From Clostridium sp. CS001 (GTDB lineage Bacteria > Bacillota > Clostridia > Clostridiales > Clostridiaceae): DNA of 63,527 nucleotides. The position numbers and the translations under genes are program-made. Below, piece after piece: positions 15,912-23,748 of the stretch. The stretch is from positions 1-63,527 of the forward strand of contig NZ_JAIZZN010000024.1 of NCBI RefSeq assembly GCF_020443565.1, read 5' to 3'. Positions within the stretch are counted from its first letter, which is position 1. Each line of letters opens with the position of its first letter. Below the pieces are notes generated by a model. The model was given only the letters and a program-made list of their open reading frames with translations, made no database searches and had not been told where the DNA came from.

Positions 15912-16505
15912 TTAAATGCTATCCAGTGTCTTCCTAAATTCTTCTATAGATTGGGCACCAGCTATAGCGTATTTATCATTTATGACAAAAGTAGGTGTAC
16001 TATTAATTCCCATGCTGTGAGCAGTTTCAGAACTGTTCTTTAAAACAGTTTCGTATTCTCTATTCTTAACAGAATAAATAAGTTTATCTTTATCTAAACC
16101 AATAGTGATGCCTAGGTCGGAAAGCACTTCTAAATCACCAATATCTTTTGAATCTCTAAAGTATGCTTCCATTAGCAGCGAATGATACTCTTTTAGCTTA
16201 CCATGTGCTCTAGCGAATTCAGCAGCCTCCAAAGCATTATGCGCATTTGGCATATGTTCTAAGGTTGCAAATTTAATCCCATAGGCTGAGCCAGCGTTAT
16301 TAAGATTAGTCAACATTTTAGCTAGGTTCGCTTCACCAAATTTTTCGCTAAGACGTACGCCTTCTTTTGGCGTCTCAGGATGTATTTCTAGTCCTAGCCA
16401 CTCAACATCAAGGTCATATTCTGTTTCTAGTTTATCGACAATACCTTTGCCGACGTAACAGAAAGGTCAAATATAGTCTGAAAAGATTTTAATTTTTATA
16501 CTCAT
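15912..16505 (-). CDS. DsbA/FrnE-family thioredoxin-fold protein, probable selenoprotein (U-P-F-C active site)
   Basis: From ATG 16505 (GGAGG upstream) the frame reads FSDYI, then TGA at 16469-16467, then PFCYVGK, and stays open to the stop at 15912 (197 codons counting TGA as an amino acid). FSDYICPFCYVGK is the standard start of DsbA/FrnE-like oxidoreductases, so the TGA replaces the first, attacking Cys of CxxC. The remainder fits the family: a helical insert and STPTFVIN with the conserved cis-Pro. A SECIS-like hairpin follows the TGA. I infer that TGA encodes selenocysteine. The alternative is a nonsense mutation; then only an ATG-started fragment from 16316 would be made, lacking the active site. 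Sec machinery genes are not in the window. Confidence 0.75.
16434..16454 (-). promoter_or_regulatory. Putative bacterial SECIS hairpin
   Basis: Reading the minus strand, 12 bases after the TGA, GTCGGCAA (16454-16447) pairs with TTGTCGAT (16441-16434) with two G-T wobbles. The apical loop is AGGTA (16446-16442), so the GG lies about 22 bases after TGA. A G in the first loop positions, with a short stem at about this distance, is what bacterial SelB-bound SECIS elements show; the fdhF loop of E. coli is AGGUCU. Confidence 0.65.
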
Positions 16506-16718
16506 AATAATTCCTCCGATTTTTTTATAATATAATCAATACTTAATGATAATTACATTATATATATGTTGATAGTTATTTTCAATAGATAATTACTATT
16601 ACATTAAATTCAAAAATAATAATAAAATAGCAAAGATTCTAGGTGAATTAAAATGCACACTAATCCAATATGATATAATGCTATATGGATTGGAGTATAA
16701 TTTTATTGGAGGTGCTTT

Positions 16719-17078
16719 ATGGTTTATGAAAAGAGCAATCTTAATGTACTGAGTGATTTTGAAATAATGGAGTTGCAAAAAGATGAGCATAGTGTTGATT
16801 TGATAATTAAAGTAGAATATAGATGCATAAACTTAGATTTTGATAACGCTCCTAAGTATATAAATTCTAGAATTCAATTTCCATCTGTTAAAAGTATTCT
16901 TATTAGATTTTGTACCATTGAAGATAATAATTTATGCACTATACATTTTCTAAGTGATAGTGGGATTCATTCTACTATAGCGAACTTTGAAGTGGATTAC
17001 AGTGAAACTTATATAGAAGTGAAAGACAGAGAGTTTTCTGTGGATGTGAAAATAGGTCTAAAAAATGCTAGCAATTAA
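16719..17078 (+). CDS. Protein of unknown function (119 aa)
   Basis: I do not recognise this soluble 119-residue protein. It is mostly alternating beta-like segments (VDLIIKVEYRC, SVKSILIRFCTIED, NLCTIHFLSD, TYIEVKDREFSVDVKI), which suggests a small beta sandwich. TTGGAGG precedes ATG 16719. It is divergent from the DsbA-like gene and followed at 75 bases by the creatininase-family gene in the same direction. Confidence 0.65.
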   Translation: MVYEKSNLNVLSDFEIMELQKDEHSVDLIIKVEYRCINLDFDNAPKYINSRIQFPSVKSILIRFCTIEDNNLCTIHFLSDSGIHSTIANFEVDYSETYIEVKDREFSVDVKIGLKNASN

Positions 17079-17152
17079 ACATGTACTTCCGTAACGAAAA
17101 CTAATGTAGATACGTTATGATTAAGCCAAAAATATAAAAGGAGCGATATTTA

Positions 17153-17872
17153 ATGAATATAATAGAGTATACCTCTGATGATTTTAAAAGAATTAGTGAA
17201 AAGGTTAATACAATAATTATTCCTATTGGATCAGTGGAGGCACATGGGCATCACTTACCACTCGGAACAGATATCTTTTCACCTAGATTATTTTGTGAAA
17301 GCTTAAATAAAAAAATAGGTGATAAAGTATGGATTGCACCAGGAATTTCTTATGGGCAAAGCTATGATTTGTCTATTTACCCAGGTACTGTGACTATGCC
17401 ATCGGAAGTTATGGCAGAATATATTTACTATGTAGGAAAAAGCTTTTATGAAAATGGACTTAAAAATATTATTTTTTTAAATGGACACGGGGGAAATATA
17501 ACGGCTCTTAGTTTAGCAGCTGAAAAATTAGTGCCACTTGGGGCATCTGTCATGACAATAAACTGGTGGTTAGATTTTTCAGAGGACATACTTACAATTA
17601 CAGAAGGTCAAGGCCATGGTGGAGAGGATGAAACCTCTGCTATTTTATATTATAATGAAGAGCTCGTACAAATGGACAAAGCAATGAGGAATCCTAATAA
17701 GCAAGTTATACCGGTAAGATTTAAGGATAGGGGAAGAACTATTTTTCAAGATGCACTTACTGGAGACGCTACACTAGCAACGGTGGAAAAGGGGAAAAAA
17801 ATATTTAAATTAGTTGGAGAAAAGATAATAGATAGAATCGAAACAATGATTCGTGGTGAGTATTTCATATAG
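17153..17872 (+). CDS. Creatininase-family metal-dependent amidohydrolase
   Basis: The 239-residue protein has the family metal ligands: Glu and His in GSVEAHGHHLPLGTD (about residues 27-41), NGHGGN (about 110) and GHGGEDETS (about 160). Members include creatininase, formamidase-like ArfB of archaeal flavin synthesis and mycofactocin MftE; all cleave an amide or peptide bond with Zn or Mn. No pathway genes neighbour it, so the substrate is unknown. AAAGGAGCG precedes ATG 17153. Confidence 0.85.
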   Translation: MNIIEYTSDDFKRISEKVNTIIIPIGSVEAHGHHLPLGTDIFSPRLFCESLNKKIGDKVWIAPGISYGQSYDLSIYPGTVTMPSEVMAEYIYYVGKSFYENGLKNIIFLNGHGGNITALSLAAEKLVPLGASVMTINWWLDFSEDILTITEGQGHGGEDETSAILYYNEELVQMDKAMRNPNKQVIPVRFKDRGRTIFQDALTGDATLATVEKGKKIFKLVGEKIIDRIETMIRGEYFI

Positions 17873-17886
17873 GAGCAATCCTAAAA

Positions 17887-17932
17887 TTATGGCCTTAGTA
17901 ACTGGTAAACATAATGGTTACTAAGGCCATAA
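17887..17932. terminator. Hairpin between convergent genes
   Basis: TTATGGCCTTAGTAAC (17887-17902) pairs perfectly with 17917-17932. The 16-bp stem has no T tract, but its place between convergent ends suggests bidirectional termination. Confidence 0.6.
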
Positions 17933-17941
17933 ACATGAATA

Positions 17942-18490
17942 TTACAAGTTTTTAATTACTTTGCAGGGATTACCGCCGGCTAAAACACTTTCTGGAATAT
18001 CTTTGATTACTACGCTTCCAGCTGCAATAGTAGTATTTTTTCCTATTTTTACTCCAGGGCAAACTATAACGCCACCACCTAGCCAGACGTTATCTCCAAT
18101 TTCAATGGGATATCCCATCTCTTTTCCAGAGATTCGTTCTTGTGCATTAACAGGATGGGTAGCAGTATATATTTGAACGTTTGGAGCAAACATTACATTG
18201 TCGCCGATTTTCACCTTATTTACATCAAGAATAATGCAATTATGATTTGCATAAAAGTTTTTTCCGATTTCTATGTTATAGCCATAATCGCAAAAGAAAC
18301 TAGGCTCTATGTGGCAAGTATTATCTGTTTGGAATAAACTTTTCAGCAATGCCCTCCTTTCAGGGAGTTTATCAAAAGTTAAAGCATTAAATTCTTGGCA
18401 TGTATTTTTTGCACTTTGCCTATCAGCAAATAATTGTGGATCCATCGCATTATAAAACATGCCTGCAAGCATCTTTTCTTTTTCAGTCAT
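17942..18490 (-). CDS. maa: Maltose/galactoside O-acetyltransferase family (Maa/LacA-like)
   Basis: The 182-residue protein begins with the N-terminal MTEKEKMLAGMFYNAMDP module and continues as a left-handed beta helix of hexapeptide repeats (IEIGKNF, VKIGDNV, IEIGDNVWLGGGVIVCPGV). Catalytic His lies in TATHPVNAQER. It transfers acetyl from acetyl-CoA to a sugar hydroxyl as a trimer. The physiological acceptor is uncertain, as is usual for this family. GGAGGTGG precedes ATG 18490. Confidence 0.9.
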   Translation of the reverse strand: MTEKEKMLAGMFYNAMDPQLFADRQSAKNTCQEFNALTFDKLPERRALLKSLFQTDNTCHIEPSFFCDYGYNIEIGKNFYANHNCIILDVNKVKIGDNVMFAPNVQIYTATHPVNAQERISGKEMGYPIEIGDNVWLGGGVIVCPGVKIGKNTTIAAGSVVIKDIPESVLAGGNPCKVIKNL

Positions 18491-18545
18491 AATGCCACCT
18501 CCTTATTAGTTGAGCTCAGTATAAAGGTATTAGTATTTATTTCCT

Positions 18546-19460
18546 TTATATTTCTGAAGTAAACTTCTCCATAACAATAACAGCCGTGCCTCCAACCTTT
18601 ACCGTTAAATCATCTTTCTTTCCTTCTAGCCTTACAATTATTTTACTAGGTCTATTCATATAGTAGCCCTGTTCACAAATTATAGTTATATTATCTTCGA
18701 ATTTAAGCACATTATTCTTTGCTAGATAAGCACCAAGCGCTCCATTAGAAGTACCAGTGGCGGCCTCTTCATCTATGCCAGCAGCGGGACCAAAGTTTCT
18801 ACAGGATAGTGTAGAGGTTTCTTCTTCAGTTTCAAGGGTGAAAGCATGTACTCCAATAATATTTAGATTATTACTATACTCAGTTAATCTAGCATAGTTA
18901 GGATTTATAGATTTTAATGCAGACAAACTTTTAACTGGCAGCATAATATCTGTAAGGCCGGTAGATACTGCCTGAGGAATAAGAGCATAGCCTTCAATAC
19001 CTATATCAGCTACGTTAATTCCCATTATACCTGCAAGTCCAGATATATCTTCAACATCAAAAACAAATTTGGGTTTAGCTTGAGTCATCATTACACTATC
19101 AATTTTACTATCTTTAAAATAAAGCTCCACTGGTAAAATACCAGCTTTTGTTTTTTGTTTTATTGCCTTAACATCATCTTCGCCAGTAATAATACCTTTT
19201 GAAGCTAAAGTGAAAAAGGAAGCAATTGTGGCATGACCACATAAGTCTACCTCTTGAGTAGGAGTAAAGAATTTTACTTCATAATCAGCTTCATGATTTT
19301 GCAATGGGAAAATAAAGGCAGTTTCTGATAAATTCATTTCTTTTGCGATATGTAACATCTGATTTTCATTTAATCCATTAGCATCAGGTACTACACCAGC
19401 TGGATTACCTCCAAAGGGCACTTCTGAAAAGGCATCTACTTGGTAAATAGCTTTCTTCAT
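18546..19460 (-). CDS. PhzF-family isomerase/epimerase-like protein
   Basis: The 304-residue protein shows the PhzF fold signatures: YQVDAFSEVPFGGNPAGVV, LSETAFIF (catalytic Glu), FFTPTQEVDLCGHAT and GIDEEAATGTSNGALGAYL. The fold is related to diaminopimelate epimerase. Only phenazine PhzF has a well-known reaction; most homologues have unknown substrates and no phenazine genes are present. AAAGGAATG precedes ATG 19460. The 5' leader holds a hairpin (19483-19516). Confidence 0.85.
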   Translation of the reverse strand: MKKAIYQVDAFSEVPFGGNPAGVVPDANGLNENQMLHIAKEMNLSETAFIFPLQNHEADYEVKFFTPTQEVDLCGHATIASFFTLASKGIITGEDDVKAIKQKTKAGILPVELYFKDSKIDSVMMTQAKPKFVFDVEDISGLAGIMGINVADIGIEGYALIPQAVSTGLTDIMLPVKSLSALKSINPNYARLTEYSNNLNIIGVHAFTLETEEETSTLSCRNFGPAAGIDEEAATGTSNGALGAYLAKNNVLKFEDNITIICEQGYYMNRPSKIIVRLEGKKDDLTVKVGGTAVIVMEKFTSEI

Positions 19461-19482
19461 AAAAAATACATTCCTTTCTATT

Positions 19483-19516
19483 GTGGATTGTAGATATATT
19501 TTTCATCTACAACCAC
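19483..19516 (-). other. Hairpin in the leader of the PhzF gene
   Basis: On the minus strand, GTGG-TTGTAGAT pairs with ATCTACAA-TCCAC around a nine-base loop, 23 bases before the PhzF start. It ends just upstream of the ribosome binding site and could affect translation. Confidence 0.4.
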
Positions 19517-19546
19517 TATTTTAGCACAATCTCTTATAGGTGATAT

Positions 19547-19618
19547 ATTTTCAGAAATAGATTTTACTCTATCTCTGAAAATACTTTTTAGTTTGAGAAA
19601 TATTATCATTTTCTCATG
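19547..19618. terminator. Two hairpins downstream of the tandem small genes
   Basis: A 15-bp stem with one mismatch (19547-19561 with 19568-19582, loop TTTTAC) is followed by GAGAAA/TTTCTC at about 19597-19617. They lie between the small-gene pair and the PhzF gene, and probably end the small-gene transcript; neither has a long T tract. Confidence 0.45.
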
Positions 19619-19630
19619 AGGGTGACACTA

Positions 19631-19810
19631 TTATATGTGCTTATTTAATGTTAAAAGATAGTACAAATCATTAGCTCGGGCATCTCTACATAAATTTAGT
19701 GGCTTTCGCCGATAACGATTAAATAGATCTCCATTTTTAAAGAATGTGAACCCCATAGCAAACCCTTCTAAGTTAGTATTGTTATCTTTTGAATTTATAG
19801 ACTTATTCAT
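19631..19810 (-). CDS. Small protein, paralogue A (59 aa), unknown family
   Basis: The frame starts at ATG 19810 with GAGG 8 bases upstream and encodes 59 residues. It aligns without gaps to the 59-residue product of the next gene upstream (19860-20039): I count 19 identities, concentrated in KPL-L and LYY-L-L-K near the C-terminus. It is basic and has no clear membrane segment. Two same-length paralogues in tandem argue strongly that both are real. I do not recognise the family. Confidence 0.65.
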   Translation of the reverse strand: MNKSINSKDNNTNLEGFAMGFTFFKNGDLFNRYRRKPLNLCRDARANDLYYLLTLNKHI

Positions 19811-19859
19811 TTTAATTTCCTCGCTTTCAAGTTTTTATTTTATACTAAAGCATATATTA

Positions 19860-20039
19860 TTATAGGTACTTTTTTAATACGAGATGATAGTAAAGTTCAC
19901 TATTAAAATCAACTGTATTTAAAAATAAAGGTTTTGACAAATAAGTGTGTTTAGTTTTTTTGCTTTTTAAAAATTTTGGTTTCATAAGTATCCCTCCTAA
20001 ATTGAATTTTGGTTTAGTTAAATCGTAACAATGATTCAT
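19860..20039 (-). CDS. Small protein, paralogue B (59 aa), unknown family
   Basis: ATG 20039 follows AAGGAGG at 7 bases. The C-terminus reads SKPLFLNTVDFNSELYYHL, parallel to RKPLNL and DLYYLL in paralogue A. Met19 is itself preceded by an excellent site (TTAGGAGGG, 5-6 bases away) in the same frame, so a shorter 41-residue form beginning MKPKFLKSKKTK may also be made. It lies 49 bases before paralogue A, probably in one transcript. Confidence 0.7.
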   Translation of the reverse strand: MNHCYDLTKPKFNLGGILMKPKFLKSKKTKHTYLSKPLFLNTVDFNSELYYHLVLKKYL

Positions 20040-20234
20040 TGGCATTCCTCCTTAACTTATTTTGAGTTTATATAATAAATCACAAAAGTGAGTTATTAAT
20101 CATTACTTGTGGTGCGGAAATATCAACTACTTCAGAATAAGGTTTATATTCTTAATGAATTTATCTGACCTCATAGTATAAATAACCACCTATGTAATTA
20201 AATTTATACAATCCTAAATATAGTCAATATAAAA

Positions 20235-20258
20235 AAGCCATGGATATCTCCACGGCTT
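20235..20258 (-). terminator. Terminator 2 of the 40-aa small gene
   Basis: AAGCCATGG and CCACGGCTT pair with one mismatch. On the minus strand six T residues follow. It comes after a first terminator at 20320-20344. Confidence 0.7.
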
Positions 20259-20271
20259 AAAAATGATTAAT

Positions 20272-20300
20272 CTTATGTTAAAGCGATATGCCTACATAAG
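20272..20300. other. Hairpin between two terminators
   Basis: CTTATGT (20272-20278) pairs with ACATAAG (20294-20300) around a 15-base loop that contains GCGATATG. Role unknown. Confidence 0.35.
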
Positions 20301-20319
20301 AAGTTAATGCATATAAAAA

Positions 20320-20344
20320 GGTCATGGACTAATAGCCCATGACC
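20320..20344 (-). terminator. Terminator 1 of the 40-aa small gene
   Basis: GGTCATGG and CCATGACC pair perfectly, and on the minus strand CTTTTT follows the stem. Confidence 0.75.
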
Positions 20345-20386
20345 AATGTTTATGATTTCATAAAAATATGTTAATAAAGATAACAA

Positions 20387-20509
20387 TTATGAAAAGATAA
20401 GTTCCATTAAGGTAGGACTATCATATAAAGTTTTAGACATAATAATGCAATTGGATGTAAATAAGTTAAATGCAATATTAGCATTAATACATATTTCTTT
20501 ATTGATCAT
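20387..20509 (-). CDS. Small protein (40 aa), unknown family
   Basis: ATG 20509 follows AAAGGAGGT at 7 bases, and two intrinsic terminators follow the stop. The product (MINKEICINANIAFNLF, then TSNCIIMSKTLYDSPTLMEL) has two Cys and a moderately hydrophobic first half. It does not align obviously with the 59-residue pair. The combination of ribosome binding site and terminators makes it a plausible free-standing gene or a small RNA with a coding frame. Confidence 0.55.
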   Translation of the reverse strand: MINKEICINANIAFNLFTSNCIIMSKTLYDSPTLMELIFS

Positions 20510-20627
20510 GATTACTACCTCCTTTTCAAATTGTATCATGGTTAACATTTCTCTCAAATGATTCCTTTTTAAGAATACTTTATTTATTAATGGATGTCAA
20601 TAGATAATTTGAAGAAAATTCAAAATA

Positions 20628-22007
20628 TTACTTTAAGTACATTTCTCCTACTTTGTATACATCCCCTGCACCCATTGTAACAAGCACATCTCCATCCACT
20701 AAGTTGTTTTTAAGATGATGAACAATTTCATCAAAGCTATGAAGGTTTATACAATTTATACTTTTTTCTCTTATTCTGTCGCAAAGCATAGTGGAACTTA
20801 CCACCCCAGTATCTTTTTCCCTAGCAGCATAAATATCTGCTAGTATTAAATTGTCTACACCAGAAAAAGCATTTGAAAAATCTTCAAATAAGCTTAAGGT
20901 TCTTGAGTAAGTATGAGGTTGAAAAATACAATAGATTTTATTGTGAGGATAATTTTTTGCAGCATTTAAAGCAGCCTTTATTTCTGTAGGATGATGAGCA
21001 TAATCATCAATAACAGTTACACCATCTTTTGAACCTTTTAGTTCGAATCGTCTATGGACACCACCGTAACTATAAAGTCCTTCTATAATTGAACTTTCAG
21101 AGAAATTGAGACTAAGTGCAGTACCTATGCTTGCAAGAGCATTTAGAACATTATGTTGTCCTGGTACATTAAGGTTTATTTGAAATAACATGCGATCGTC
21201 CTTATACACATCAAAGGTTGCGCAACCTGATTTATTATAGTTAATATTTCTACCTTGAAGAATTCCTTGAGTTAAACCGTAAGTAAGTATATTACAATCA
21301 TAATCATGATTTAAAAGAATCTCTTTAACATTTTCATCTTCTACATTTGCAATTAAATACCCGTCTTTAGGTATAATATTAATAAACTTTACGAAGGTAT
21401 CTTTAATATGATTTATATCTCTATAATAATCTAGGTGATCTGCATCTATGTTTAATATTGTGCCAATATAAGGGAAGAAACTTAAGAAGGAAGCTTTGTA
21501 TTCACAGGCTTCTACAATAAAGTATTCACCGTTGCCAACTAAAACATTGCCACCGATAATATCTAATTCTCCACCTACTAATAGGGTAGGGTCTACATCC
21601 TCTTTTAAAGTAATGTGACAAAGCATAGATGTGGTAGTAGTTTTGCCGTGAGTACCCGACACTGCTACATTATACTTGTGTCCTTTCATAATGTGGCCTA
21701 AGAATTCAGCTCTATCCATTAAAGGCAGATTTAGTTCCTTAGCTTTAAGGTATTCAGGATTTTCAGGTGAAATAGCTGCAGTGTAAACCACTAAATCTAC
21801 ATCCTTTAGGTTATCACCATTATGGCCTTTATAAATCTCCGCACCTTTTTCTTTAAGTTTTTTTGTTATATTTGATGATTGCATATCAGACCCAGAAACT
21901 TTATAACTATTTTTTATTAGTATTTCAGCAAGACCACTCATGCTTATTCCACCAATCCCTATGAAATGAATCTTCTTGTTTTTATCTTCTATAAAATCAA
22001 AAGACAT
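20628..22007 (-). CDS. murC: UDP-N-acetylmuramate--L-alanine ligase
   Basis: The 459-residue protein has the MurC N-terminal UDP-binding motif [14 protein letters not shown], the Mur ligase ATP site [21 protein letters not shown] and a C-terminal domain with DIYAAREKD. It adds L-Ala to UDP-MurNAc in the cytoplasm, the first step of the peptide stem. Length is normal. It is monocistronic and divergent from purR, the usual clostridial arrangement. ATG 22007 follows GGAG. Confidence 0.95.
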   Translation of the reverse strand: MSFDFIEDKNKKIHFIGIGGISMSGLAEILIKNSYKVSGSDMQSSNITKKLKEKGAEIYKGHNGDNLKDVDLVVYTAAISPENPEYLKAKELNLPLMDRAEFLGHIMKGHKYNVAVSGTHGKTTTTSMLCHITLKEDVDPTLLVGGELDIIGGNVLVGNGEYFIVEACEYKASFLSFFPYIGTILNIDADHLDYYRDINHIKDTFVKFINIIPKDGYLIANVEDENVKEILLNHDYDCNILTYGLTQGILQGRNINYNKSGCATFDVYKDDRMLFQINLNVPGQHNVLNALASIGTALSLNFSESSIIEGLYSYGGVHRRFELKGSKDGVTVIDDYAHHPTEIKAALNAAKNYPHNKIYCIFQPHTYSRTLSLFEDFSNAFSGVDNLILADIYAAREKDTGVVSSTMLCDRIREKSINCINLHSFDEIVHHLKNNLVDGDVLVTMGAGDVYKVGEMYLK

Positions 22008-22337
22008 TATATCAACTCCTTAAAAATGATTATGATTATTTAGTATATGCAAATTGCATTGTAATTGACTGTAACAAAATAATGAATATAAGATATCACC
22101 TTAATTATATACAAAATTGTGCAAAAACTATACAGAAATAGAACAATATTTTATATTATGTGAAATAATAAGAATTCAAGGCTGTTAATAAGGATTATCA
22201 TGTAAACAAATAAGATATTTTTAAATTGCTTAGATAAGCATTGTAATAAAGTTAAAAAAGATTTACAATAAAAGTACGAATGATAGTTAAAATTTTATTG
22301 TGTAAAATTCGTAAAATAAATATATAGGTGATGTATT
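22008..22337. other. Divergent murC-purR intergenic region (330 bp)
   Basis: Holds both promoters. Apart from the inverted CGAA elements at 22275-22313 I see no hairpin, ORF or strong promoter consensus in this very AT-rich stretch. Confidence 0.5.
22275..22313. promoter_or_regulatory. Candidate inverted PurBox pair upstream of purR
   Basis: TACGAAT (22275-22281) and its exact reverse complement ATTCGTA (22307-22313) lie about 32 bases apart, centre to centre. PurR binds two PurBoxes (core CCGAAC) in opposite orientation at about this spacing; the CGAA core is kept but the flanks differ. It would give purR autoregulation. This is an inference. Confidence 0.4.
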
Positions 22338-23159
22338 ATGAATAAGTATAGTAGAAATCAGAGAGTTACAGGTATTACAAAAATATTAACAGAAAGTCCT
22401 AATAAGACGATTAATTTAAAAGTATTTACAGATTTATTTAATGCAGCTAAATCCACAATTAGTGAAGATATTGTAATTGTGAGGGAAACCTTGAGCGAAC
22501 TATCTATGGGGAAAGTGGAGACAGTTGCAGGGGCAGCAGGTGGAGTAAAGTATATTTGCGGGACCTCACAAAGGGAAAGTGAGAGGTTTGCAGATGAGCT
22601 ATGTGAGATTTTAAGAGATTCGGATAGATTAATACCAGGAAATTTTATATATATGACTGATATTATGTATAATCCAGAGATAGTTTATAAAGCAGCAGTA
22701 ATTCTTGCCTCAGCTTTTAACGGGATTAATGTAGATTATGTAGTGACAGTTGAGACTAAAGGAATACCGCTGGCTTATGAAGTAGCAAAGATGTTAGGTG
22801 TACAACTGGTTATAGTTAGAAGGGATACCAAAGTTACAGAAGGTAGTACCGTTAGTATTAATTATGTATCTGGCTCTAGTAACAGAATTCAAACCATGTC
22901 TCTTTCAAAAAGATCTATTAAAAAACAAAGTAAATGTATTTTTATAGATGACTTTATGAAAGCTGGGGGTACTGCAAGAGGCATAATTAATTTGCTTAAG
23001 GAGTTTGAAAGTGAAGTATTAGGGATAGGAGTCCTCATTGATAGTATTGAACATGAGCACAAATTAATAGATGAATATATATCAATAATTCAGTTTAAAG
23101 GAATAAGCCAGGAGGGAAAATCCGAGGTAAAACCATCAAAAATCTTTGAAAAAACGTAA
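22338..23159 (+). CDS. purR: Pur operon repressor
   Basis: The 273-residue protein has an N-terminal winged helix (RVTGITKILTESPNKTINLKVF) and a PRTase-like domain with ETKGIPLAYEVA and the PRPP-binding loop FIDDFMKAGGTARGI. In Firmicutes PurR represses purine synthesis genes and releases DNA on binding PRPP. Location beside spoVG and glmU is conserved. The ribosome binding site, GGTGAT, is modest. Confidence 0.95.
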   Translation: MNKYSRNQRVTGITKILTESPNKTINLKVFTDLFNAAKSTISEDIVIVRETLSELSMGKVETVAGAAGGVKYICGTSQRESERFADELCEILRDSDRLIPGNFIYMTDIMYNPEIVYKAAVILASAFNGINVDYVVTVETKGIPLAYEVAKMLGVQLVIVRRDTKVTEGSTVSINYVSGSSNRIQTMSLSKRSIKKQSKCIFIDDFMKAGGTARGIINLLKEFESEVLGIGVLIDSIEHEHKLIDEYISIIQFKGISQEGKSEVKPSKIFEKT

Positions 23160-23193
23160 TATTCAAAAAATTTAATATTTTTACGCAATAAAA

Positions 23194-23220
23194 GAAGGAA
23201 AACTCCAAGTTATATAGAAA
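23194..23220 (+). promoter_or_regulatory. Possible sigma-H promoter of spoVG
   Basis: GAAGGAAAA (23194-23202) and ATAGAAA (23214-23220) are 11 bases apart, matching the sigma-H consensus RnAGGAwWW - 11/12 - RnnGAAT except for the last base. spoVG is a known sigma-H target in B. subtilis. Confidence 0.5.
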
Positions 23221-23261
23221 TAGTATTAAGTATAAACATAACGCAGCTTGGAGGTGTAGGT

Positions 23262-23576
23262 ATGGAAATTACAGACGTTAGAATTAGGAAAATTGCTACA
23301 GAGGGTAAAATGAAAGCTATTGTGTCAATAACTTTTGACAATGAGTTTGTTGTTCATGATATTAAAGTTATTGAAGGACAAAGTGGTCTTTTTATTGCTA
23401 TGCCAAGTAGGAAAACTCCGGATGGAGAGTTCAAGGATATAGCACACCCAATAAACACTGAAACAAGAGAGAAGATTCAATCAGCAATTTTAGGTGAGTA
23501 TGAAAAGGTAAAAAATGAAGAGCCTGTAGAAAGAATACAAAAAGTAGAAGAGCCAACAGAAAGCTCAGAAGTATAA
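23262..23576 (+). CDS. spoVG: Septation/sporulation regulator SpoVG
   Basis: The 104-residue protein begins [11 protein letters not shown] and contains [23 protein letters not shown], both diagnostic of SpoVG. It is a small nucleic-acid-binding regulator that affects septation and spore cortex. The C-terminal 20 residues are acidic and variable. TTGGAGGTG precedes the ATG and a strong terminator follows. Confidence 0.95.
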   Translation: MEITDVRIRKIATEGKMKAIVSITFDNEFVVHDIKVIEGQSGLFIAMPSRKTPDGEFKDIAHPINTETREKIQSAILGEYEKVKNEEPVERIQKVEEPTESSEV

Positions 23577-23606
23577 AAAGGGGGGAAACCCCCCTTTTAT
23601 TTTTTT
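23576..23606 (+). terminator. Terminator of spoVG
   Basis: AAAAGGGGGG pairs with CCCCCCTTTT around AAA, followed by a T-rich tail. Confidence 0.9.
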
Positions 23607-23748
23607 GGAATAAAGATATTTTAAAACAGGGTAGGCTTGTTGCAATTAAATACTATATAAAATATAATTAAAGTGGTATTTAAATAGAAAATGATATAGC
23701 ACATATTTAATTAAGTGTGTCAAATTATTATATAAAGAGGTGTTTGAT

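Noticed and set aside
15912-16316. A 134-codon DsbA-like gene starting at 16316
   Set aside because: No ribosome binding site precedes it, and the missing thioredoxin N-terminus lies in frame upstream through a TGA.
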